Origin: Sulfitobacter sp.
GTDB taxonomy: Bacteria > Pseudomonadota > Alphaproteobacteria > Rhodobacterales > Rhodobacteraceae
Length of the DNA: 21,451 nucleotides
Assembly: GCA_024636395.1 (NCBI GenBank)
Contig: JAGXHD010000050.1
Coordinates: 1-21,451 of the forward strand
Direction of reading: 5' to 3'
Positions within the stretch are counted from its first letter, which is position 1. Every line of letters starts with the position of its first letter. The translations under genes and the position numbers were made by a program. Shown here piece by piece: positions 15,504-21,451 of the stretch. Below the pieces are notes generated by a model. That model was not told the origin of the DNA, ran no database searches, and worked only from the letters and a program-made list of their open reading frames with translations.

Positions 15504-18500
15504 ATGAAGACGATTGATTTCGTCGTCCGCGAAAGTGCGGGCGGCTTGCAGCGTGGCAGCATGTCTGCGGATGCGTCCAACCAGGTAATCTTAGCCGGAT
15601 CGGGCCAGGAAATTTCGATCAACGCGCGGCAGTCGGATTTTGCCAGCCAGGTGCGGGCGGGCGATACGCTCGTGATAACGCTGCAAGACGGGCGTACGAT
15701 CACCATCAATAACTTTTTTAACGAGAGCGGCCCTGCGAACCGCCTGTTCGTCTCCGCTGACGGCTACCTCAACGAGGTGAGCTTCGTGGATGCAGGCCAG
15801 GGCAATCTCTACGCACAGTACGGCCCGACAGCGGAGTGGGGTAAGTGGAGCGCTTCTGACGAGCTGATCTTCCTCGGGAATACCGAAGTGGCCGGTGTGC
15901 CTCTGGCGGATGGTGACGGGGCTGTGTCGATGCTGGGCGCCACGATGCTGGGCGGCGGTGGCGTGTTTGGTGCCGGTGCCGCAGTTGCGGCGGGTCTGGG
16001 CGGCGCGGCCGTTATCGGCGGTCTTGCAGGCGGCGGCGGTGGGTCTGAGGGTCCTGCGGCCCCTTACGTAGACGATGCTGATGCGAACGTGACCATCGGC
16101 GGTGACGACGGCGAAGAAGTTCTGACGATCACAGGCGGCGGTGAGCCCGGCGATACGGTCACAGTGGTCGTCGGTGACGAGACTGTTGTTACGGTGATCG
16201 ACGTTAACGGCGATTTCGAGGCGGTTTTCGAGGGCGATGACTTCCCCGAGGACGGTGTCTACGATTCAGTCGTTACCGTTACGACCCCCGAAGGCGGTTC
16301 GACCGTGCTCGATGGTCCTTCCTTCGAGATCGACACGATCGCCCCTGAGATCACCTTCTCCTCCGGCACTGAATCGACCGGCGACTTTTTCAACGGCGTC
16401 GATTTCTCCGAAGGCGTGACCCTGACAGGCACGGGCGAGGCAGGAGCCACACTTGCGGTCACCATCGCGGGTGTCACGCAGACGACCGTCGTCTCCTCCA
16501 CAGGCACTTGGACAGCGACATGGACGCCGGGTTCGCTCGAGGGCGGCGAGTATACCACTGCGATTTCAGCGGTTGCGACAGACAGCTTCGGCAACTCGGC
16601 CACGTATTCCGATACGCTGGTCGTGGATACGTTAACCACAGTGACAGTGGATACGGCGACAGTTGGCGGCGATGGCACGATCAACGGGCTGGAGCATGCC
16701 GCCGGCGTGGCCTTCACCGGCACGGCACAGCCCGGTGCATCCGTCGCAATTACCGTCGGCACCGTGACGCAGACAGTCACAGCGACGGAAGCAGGAACCT
16801 GGAGTTCCACGTTCACGTCCACGCAGCTGGCTGTCGGCGAATATGACGGCACGGTTTCCGTGGTCGCGACCGATACCTTCGGCAACGCCGCCAGCACCTC
16901 CGGCAGCTTTGTCGTCGACACGCTGGTGCGCGACTTCTCCATCACCTCCACCACCGGCGGCGCAGATGGCGTCATCAACGAGACCGAGGCCGGACAGCCT
17001 CTGGTCGTTTCTGGCACGACCGAACCCGGCTCAGCCGTAACCGTCGCTTTGGGCAGTGCCACCGCGACAGCGGTCGTATCGTCCAATGGCAGCTGGACCG
17101 CGACCTTCCCCGCAGGCAGCGTGGCCGCCGGCACCTACACCGCCACAATGACCGCGACAGCCACAGATGCAGCGGGCAACGTCGATACCGCGTCGACCTC
17201 CGTGCGCGTCGATACCGAAGCGGGCGTTCTCACGATCAGCAGCACCCCGGTCGAGGGCGACGACATCATCAACCAAGCCGAGGCGAGCGACGGTGTGGTG
17301 CTGACAGGCACCGCCGATCCGGGTGCCGTGGTCACCGTGACAATGGAAGGCGTGAGCCACAACGTGGTCACGAATGCGAGCGGCAACTGGGAAGCGTTTT
17401 TCTCCGCAAGCGACGTCGCGGCGGCCGTCTATACCGCTGAAATCACGGCCGTTACCACGGACCCCTACGGCAACAGCCGCTCGGCGACGGACAGTGTCGA
17501 GGTCGATACCCGTGTCGATAACCTCGGCATCGCGGCGGATGACATTGCGGTCGACAACATCATCAGCGCCGTCGAGGCGAATGGCAATGTGACGGTGACC
17601 GGCACGACCGAAATCGGCTCGTCCTCGGTGATCGTCACATTGGGAGGCCAGACCGCCAATGCCGTCATCGACGCAGCAGGCAACTGGTCGGCGGTGTTCA
17701 ATGGCGCGGCATTGGCCGCAGGCACATATACTGCCGATGTCGGCGCTACGGCGACCGATGCTGCGGGTAACATCAAAACCATCTCCGCGACTGTGGATGT
17801 GGATACCGAAGTCGTGCCCTTCGGCATGACCAGCAATTCAGCTGGTGCGGACGAGATCGTGAACGCGGCGGAAGCGGCTGCGGGCATCGAGCTGGGCGGC
17901 ACCGTGGAAGCAGGCTCTAGCGTGCGTGTCACCTTCGACAACACCACCTATGACGCAACGGTCGATGCGGCGGGCAATTGGTCTTTGGTCGTGCCTGCCG
18001 CGGATATCCGCATGGGCGAATACGAGGCAGACATCAGGGTTGTCGCGAGCGACCATGTAGGCAACGTCGCCGTGATCGAGGACACGCTGTCTATCGATAC
18101 CGCAGCGCCCGGCGGGCCGATCATCGCATCGGTGGATCAGGGTGTCGGCGGATTTCGCGGCATTTCCATCGAGACCACGATGGAGAACGGTGCTCCGTCG
18201 TCTGATACCGCAAGTGTTGTTCAGGTCCGCACGGACGGGACGATCGCAGAGGTGGAGGGTGAGGGCGGCCTGAACCGGCGCGGTGAGACGGAGTTCGAAT
18301 TCGATGTGGACGTGCCCAACGGTTCGCATCTGATTGTGAACTCGACCGATGTGGCGGGCAACACGTCCGGCACCTATCTTGTGTTGAACGATGAAGCGGT
18401 GACCAACCCGATCAACCTCGGCAACGCGGCATTGGGCGACTACCAGATCGAAAATATCAACCTCGACTTCGCCGAAGCCGCTAGTGTGGTGATCAACGAG

Positions 18501-18689
18501 GCAAGCCTGCTGGCACTCTCGTCAAACTCCAACACGCTGACCATTCGTGGCTCGTCGGACGACCGCGTGATCATCGAGGGCGGTGTGGCGCAGGATCAGC
18601 AGACCATCGATGGCGAAACGTTCAACGTCTATTCGGTGGGGGCGGAAGGCCTGCTCTATGTCGACAACGAGATCACCGTCACCATCTAG
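15504..18689 (+). CDS. BapA-like large adhesin with tandem Ig-like domains, type I secreted, 1061 aa
   Basis: This is a cell-surface or biofilm adhesin of the BapA group. The ATG at 15504 is chosen because MKTIDFVVRESAGG is the canonical start of the BapA prefix domain (about 1-125, including DGRTITINNFFNE and YGPTAEWGKWS). Residues 144-180 are a glycine/alanine-rich hydrophobic segment. An acidic Ig-like domain (about 188-278) is followed by six regular repeats of 97-99 residues (279-866), each ending in a V/I-D-T linker. Four of the six carry a DxI(I/V)Nxx(E/A)EA-like acidic motif of the calcium-binding type. Residues 867-1061 form a distinct C-terminal region expected to contain the uncleaved type I secretion signal. 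No RTX nonapeptides, Sec signal or LPXTG are seen. The TolC and ABC genes directly follow. Confidence 0.9.
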   Translation: MKTIDFVVRESAGGLQRGSMSADASNQVILAGSGQEISINARQSDFASQVRAGDTLVITLQDGRTITINNFFNESGPANRLFVSADGYLNEVSFVDAGQGNLYAQYGPTAEWGKWSASDELIFLGNTEVAGVPLADGDGAVSMLGATMLGGGGVFGAGAAVAAGLGGAAVIGGLAGGGGGSEGPAAPYVDDADANVTIGGDDGEEVLTITGGGEPGDTVTVVVGDETVVTVIDVNGDFEAVFEGDDFPEDGVYDSVVTVTTPEGGSTVLDGPSFEIDTIAPEITFSSGTESTGDFFNGVDFSEGVTLTGTGEAGATLAVTIAGVTQTTVVSSTGTWTATWTPGSLEGGEYTTAISAVATDSFGNSATYSDTLVVDTLTTVTVDTATVGGDGTINGLEHAAGVAFTGTAQPGASVAITVGTVTQTVTATEAGTWSSTFTSTQLAVGEYDGTVSVVATDTFGNAASTSGSFVVDTLVRDFSITSTTGGADGVINETEAGQPLVVSGTTEPGSAVTVALGSATATAVVSSNGSWTATFPAGSVAAGTYTATMTATATDAAGNVDTASTSVRVDTEAGVLTISSTPVEGDDIINQAEASDGVVLTGTADPGAVVTVTMEGVSHNVVTNASGNWEAFFSASDVAAAVYTAEITAVTTDPYGNSRSATDSVEVDTRVDNLGIAADDIAVDNIISAVEANGNVTVTGTTEIGSSSVIVTLGGQTANAVIDAAGNWSAVFNGAALAAGTYTADVGATATDAAGNIKTISATVDVDTEVVPFGMTSNSAGADEIVNAAEAAAGIELGGTVEAGSSVRVTFDNTTYDATVDAAGNWSLVVPAADIRMGEYEADIRVVASDHVGNVAVIEDTLSIDTAAPGGPIIASVDQGVGGFRGISIETTMENGAPSSDTASVVQVRTDGTIAEVEGEGGLNRRGETEFEFDVDVPNGSHLIVNSTDVAGNTSGTYLVLNDEAVTNPINLGNAALGDYQIENINLDFAEAASVVINEASLLALSSNSNTLTIRGSSDDRVIIEGGVAQDQQTIDGETFNVYSVGAEGLLYVDNEITVTI
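16338..18101 (+). repeat. Six tandem Ig-like repeats in the adhesin
   Basis: The coding units start at 16338, 16632, 16923, 17217, 17511 and 17808 and are 291-297 bp long. Each begins after a V/I-D-T linker, then has an acidic loop, a TGT/SGT-x-(E/Q/D)-(P/A/I)-G strand turn, a G-x-W strand and a T-D-x-x-G-N turn. The protein pattern is well conserved, but the DNA is diverged, so these are old duplications and should not recombine readily. A seventh, degenerate unit precedes them. Confidence 0.88.
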
Positions 18690-18710
18690 GCGCCACGGGA
18701 TCGGGAAACG

Positions 18711-18742
18711 GGATGCGGCGGTGACACTTCGCCGCCGCATCC
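18711..18742 (+). other. Strong hairpin between adhesin and TolC-like genes
   Basis: GGATGCGGCGG (18711-18721) is perfectly complementary to CCGCCGCATCC (18732-18742). The stem extends inward through a T-G wobble and two more pairs to a 4-nt loop. It lies 21 bp after the adhesin stop. The downstream RNA is A-rich (AUAAAAAUAAUAAUAAG) instead of U-rich, so this is not a standard intrinsic terminator. It more likely protects the adhesin mRNA 3' end or attenuates read-through into the secretion genes. The A-rich tract up to 18799 may keep the TolC ribosome site unstructured. Confidence 0.65.
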
Positions 18743-18799
18743 AGCACATAAAAATAATAATAAGAATAAATATAAATATCGGCACGTTAAGGGCAGGAT

Positions 18800-20122
18800 A
18801 TGGGGCAGTGTAGACGAAAAACGGCGGCGATGTGCGTAAGTGCGCTCGCGCTGGCTGGATGTTTGTCGGATGTGGGCGGCAATGCGGGCACGGCGGATGT
18901 CGTGGCTATGCAGAGCATGACCGGAAACACAGCCCACGCCAAGCCGACTCACGCCGAGAAAATCAATGCTCAAAGCGTCATTATACAGGGATTGATCGCG
19001 CGCCGAAGCGTGCTGCCTGCGGGCACGGCCTATAGTCAGGTGGCGACCGCCGTTCTTGCCGCCAATTCGCGCAGCGCCGAAAGTGAACTAAGGGCCGCAC
19101 AATTGCGCGCACGTGCAGCGTCAAAAAACTGGCTGCCTTCCATCGGTCCCAACATCAGCCTCACGTCGCTCGGCTCGGTCGTGGCCAATCTCATCGTTGA
19201 GCAGGTGATCTACGACAATGGCCGTAAGCAGGGCGAGCGCGAGTTTGCCGTCGCTGATGTGGAGGTCGCTGCCGTGGCGCTGGCCGCCGACACGAACACG
19301 CGTGTGCGCACTGGGCTCGATCTGTATATCCGCGGCACCGAAGCGCGCGAGAAATTTATCCTCGCGGGCCAGAGCGCGAAGGACATCGGCCATTTCGAAT
19401 GGATCATGCAGCAGCGCGTGCAGGGCGGTGTCTCCGACAGCTCCGACCTGCTGATCCTGCGTCAGAAACTCATGGAAATCAAAGCCAGCCAAGCCGCCGC
19501 CTCTGAGGCCGCCGCAACCGCGTTTGCCGAGTTGAACGCCATGGCCATCGGCGATCTCAGCACCTTGCGTGGCACACCTGCGCTGCCGGTGCGCGCGGGG
19601 ATGGCGCAGCCGCTGAGCGTCACCCAGACCGAGGCCGAGAAGATCCGCGCCATCGCCGCCGCCAAGGTGGACCGAGCGAGCCAGCTGCCCGGGCTGAGCG
19701 CCGGGGCCATCGTGGGGCAGGGCGGTTCGGCGGGCCTCACGATCAAGACGGATGACTTGTTGGGCCTTGGCACCGGCGACCGTTTGCAGGCGATCGAGGC
19801 CACGAAGGAAGCCGCAGGCCGCCGCGTGGCGCAGGCGACCGAGGACGCCAACCGCAAGCTGCGCAATTTCGAAGGCCAGATTGCCTCGAAGGAGCGGCAG
19901 GCGGCGGAAGCCACAGCACTCACGGTGCAGGCCAAGCAAACCCTGGATCTGTTTCAAGCGCAGTATGATGCGGGCCAGCGGCAGGTCATGGATGTGGTGG
20001 GTGTCTACGAGACATTCGCGCGCCAGCAGGAAAACGAAGTCACCCTGAAATATGACGCTATCCGCTTGCGGGTGGCCATGGCCGAGCTTTTGGGCGTGTT
20101 GGCCGATGGATCCGCGATATGA
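18800..20122 (+). CDS. TolC-family outer-membrane lipoprotein of type I secretion, 440 aa
   Basis: This is the outer-membrane channel component for adhesin export. The N-terminus has a positively charged start, a short hydrophobic core and a lipobox LALAGC with Cys21, so the mature protein is a lipoprotein. The rest is two alanine-rich, largely helical outer-membrane efflux (OEP) halves. The first contains SRSAESELRAAQLRARAASKNWLPSIGP-type spacing and the second ends QYDAGQRQVMDVVGVYETFARQQ, a clear TolC-family signature. Length is normal. The ATG is preceded by AAGGGCAGG close to the start. The stop overlaps the ABC gene (ATGA). It would form a channel with that protein and a membrane-fusion protein probably encoded just beyond the window. 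Confidence 0.92.
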   Translation: MGQCRRKTAAMCVSALALAGCLSDVGGNAGTADVVAMQSMTGNTAHAKPTHAEKINAQSVIIQGLIARRSVLPAGTAYSQVATAVLAANSRSAESELRAAQLRARAASKNWLPSIGPNISLTSLGSVVANLIVEQVIYDNGRKQGEREFAVADVEVAAVALAADTNTRVRTGLDLYIRGTEAREKFILAGQSAKDIGHFEWIMQQRVQGGVSDSSDLLILRQKLMEIKASQAAASEAAATAFAELNAMAIGDLSTLRGTPALPVRAGMAQPLSVTQTEAEKIRAIAAAKVDRASQLPGLSAGAIVGQGGSAGLTIKTDDLLGLGTGDRLQAIEATKEAAGRRVAQATEDANRKLRNFEGQIASKERQAAEATALTVQAKQTLDLFQAQYDAGQRQVMDVVGVYETFARQQENEVTLKYDAIRLRVAMAELLGVLADGSAI

Positions 20123-21451
20123 GCAAACCTTTTACCCTGACGATTGTGAACGGCAATGCTGGCCGCCTCAAACCTGCCGTCGCCGCCGATGTCCTTGACG
20201 CCCCCGAAGTCCCCAAAGCCAGCAATACCTCGACGTTTCAGGACAAGTTGCGCGCACGTGCCGCCCTCATCGCGACCTACGCGGGCGTTCTGGGCACGGA
20301 AGTATCGCAGGCCGACCTGTCCGATGCCCTCGCGCGCAGGCTCAAGCCAGGTGCGACCGAGCAGGACGAGGCACAGATTATCACCACGCTGCTGCGCCGC
20401 AGTGGCCTGAGCGCCGAAATGCTGCGCAGCAACAGCCTTGAACATCAGGCGTTTCCCGCACTGGTCTATATGACCTCCGGCCAGTTACTGTTGGTGCTGG
20501 GCCGTGATCGCGAGGATCTGGTGGTCTATGACAAGACATGCCCCGATAACCGCGCGCTGGTGCCTGCGACCGATTTCATCCCCTTCTTCTCGGGTCTCAC
20601 CCTGCGCGCGCAGATGCCGATCGAGAAGGTTGCGGAAGTACACAAGACCGCGCAGAAGCCCGTGCATTGGTTCTGGGGTCAGTTTGCCAAATTCAAGCGG
20701 CAGTTGGGTGAGGTCGCGCTGGGCTCCTTCGTCGCAAACTTGCTGGCGGTGGCCGTGGCGCTTTTCTCGTTGCAGGTTTACGACCGCGTGATCCCGCACC
20801 AGTCCGAAGCGACGCTGTGGGTGCTGGCCGCCGGTGCGGTGCTGGCGCTGCTGATGGAGGCTTTCATAAAGATCGCCCGCGCCCAACTGATGGATGGCGC
20901 AGGCCGCCAGATTGAGCTTTCGGTGCAGGCAACGCTGATGGCCCGCATCCTCGGGATGCGCAGCGACAAGCGACCGCAATCACCGTCGGATCTGTTCTCA
21001 TCCATGCGCGAATTTGGCTCGGTGCGAGAATTTTTTACTGCATCCACGATCGGCACCATCGCCGATATTCCGTTCATCTTCGTATTCCTGTTCCTCGTGG
21101 CTTCCATCGCGGGCAATGTGGTCTTTGTGCTGGTGATCGGAGGCATCCTCATGGTGGTGCCCGGCTTCTTCATGCAAAAGCGCATGATCCGCCTGACGCA
21201 GGAAACCCAGGGCGCGACCGCCAAATCCTCTCGCCTGCTGCACGAGGCGATCTTCGAGCTCGATACCGTCAAGACCCAGCGCGGCGAGGACCGCGTGCAG
21301 CGGCTGTGGAGCGAACTGACCACCCTGTCGGCGGTCAAATCCTCAGAGCAGCGCAAGCTTGCTTCGGTGCTCACGTTCTGGTCGCAGGGCGTCCAGCAGG
21401 GCACCTATGTGGCCGCCGTGATCATGGGCACCTATTTGGTGTTCGCGGGAC
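20119..21451 (+). CDS. Type I secretion ABC permease/ATPase, LapB/BapC-like, partial (444 codons)
   Basis: The frame opens with ATG at 20119 (ATGA overlap with the TolC gene) and stays open to the window edge. Residues of about 40-165 form a peptidase-C39-like domain, seen in QAFPALVYMTSGQLLLVLGR and DLVVYDKTCP. The catalytic cysteine/GxxC motif at its start is absent, as in RTX/LapB-type transporters where this domain only docks substrate. Membrane segments begin near residue 195 (VALGSFVANLLAVAVALFSLQVYDRVIP is the family signature), with others near 233-253 and 310-350. The nucleotide-binding domain is expected beyond the window. It should energise export of the BapA-like adhesin. Confidence 0.93.
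   Translation, partial: MSKPFTLTIVNGNAGRLKPAVAADVLDAPEVPKASNTSTFQDKLRARAALIATYAGVLGTEVSQADLSDALARRLKPGATEQDEAQIITTLLRRSGLSAEMLRSNSLEHQAFPALVYMTSGQLLLVLGRDREDLVVYDKTCPDNRALVPATDFIPFFSGLTLRAQMPIEKVAEVHKTAQKPVHWFWGQFAKFKRQLGEVALGSFVANLLAVAVALFSLQVYDRVIPHQSEATLWVLAAGAVLALLMEAFIKIARAQLMDGAGRQIELSVQATLMARILGMRSDKRPQSPSDLFSSMREFGSVREFFTASTIGTIADIPFIFVFLFLVASIAGNVVFVLVIGGILMVVPGFFMQKRMIRLTQETQGATAKSSRLLHEAIFELDTVKTQRGEDRVQRLWSELTTLSAVKSSEQRKLASVLTFWSQGVQQGTYVAAVIMGTYLVFAG

Noticed and set aside
16338..18101. Regular repeats that could be mistaken for a CRISPR or satellite array
   Set aside because: The period is about 294 bp, in frame, and the conservation is at protein level (Ig-like domains). There are no short identical repeats with unique spacers.
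15504..18689. Adhesin as an RTX toxin or autotransporter
   Set aside because: There are no GGxGxDxxx nonapeptides, no Sec signal and no C-terminal beta-barrel pattern; the prefix domain and neighbours fit BapA-type secretion.
18711..18742. Hairpin as an intrinsic transcription terminator
   Set aside because: The sequence after the stem is A-rich on the plus strand, and no U-tract follows on either strand.
20119..20620. N-terminal domain of the ABC protein as an active C39 bacteriocin peptidase
   Set aside because: The conserved cysteine motif at the domain start is missing and the substrate is a large adhesin without a double-glycine leader, so this is a C39-like docking domain.

Overview
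The window is GC-rich, gene-dense bacterial chromosome. Its gene families, strong Shine-Dalgarno sites and several non-ATG starts fit an alphaproteobacterium, most likely a Rhodobacteraceae (Roseobacter-group) species. That assignment is inferred from protein style, since no rRNA or species marker is present. No transposase, phage structural gene, CRISPR array or RTX nonapeptide repeat is visible.

Left part (1-3500). A minus-strand pair holds an atypical short-chain dehydrogenase (SDR) and the start of a probable UPF0149/YecA-like gene that runs off the left edge. Next comes a tRNA-Gly(UCC) gene. Its 3' half is repeated about 90 bp downstream across an AT-rich spacer, which looks like the scar of a tRNA-targeted integration. 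A half-size ABC exporter and a Kbp/YgaU-type BON-LysM protein follow on the plus strand.

Middle (3500-7840). A TTG-initiated acyl-CoA synthetase is coupled through a TTGA overlap to an HSL-type esterase. The pair suggests hydrolysis of an ester followed by CoA activation of the released acid. The esterase converges, with an 8-bp overlap, on an alkaline-phosphatase-superfamily phosphodiesterase. That gene is divergent from a small YbaA/DUF1428 gene, and the shared promoter region contains a perfect 9+9 bp palindrome.

Right-middle (7847-15169, minus strand). This is a peptide-type ABC importer: Tat-exported binding protein, two permeases and a double ATPase in one chain. Upstream in the same orientation lies a CocE/NonD (S15-like) serine hydrolase. 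A perfect 19-bp palindrome lies just upstream of the binding-protein gene. The hydrolase probably processes the imported substrate, or a precursor of it.

Right end (15504-21451, plus strand). This is a type I secretion adhesin locus. It encodes a 1061-residue BapA-like protein with a BapA prefix domain, a glycine-rich hydrophobic segment, tandem Ig-like domains and a C-terminal region. It is followed by a TolC-family lipoprotein and, through an ATGA overlap, a LapB/BapC-type ABC protein whose C39-like domain has no catalytic cysteine. The ABC gene is cut by the window edge. A strong hairpin without a U-tract separates the adhesin from its transporter genes and may set their relative expression.

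I see no clearly new biological system. The points most worth following up are the tRNA scar, the two palindromic operator candidates, the synthetase-esterase pair and the organisation of the adhesin locus.
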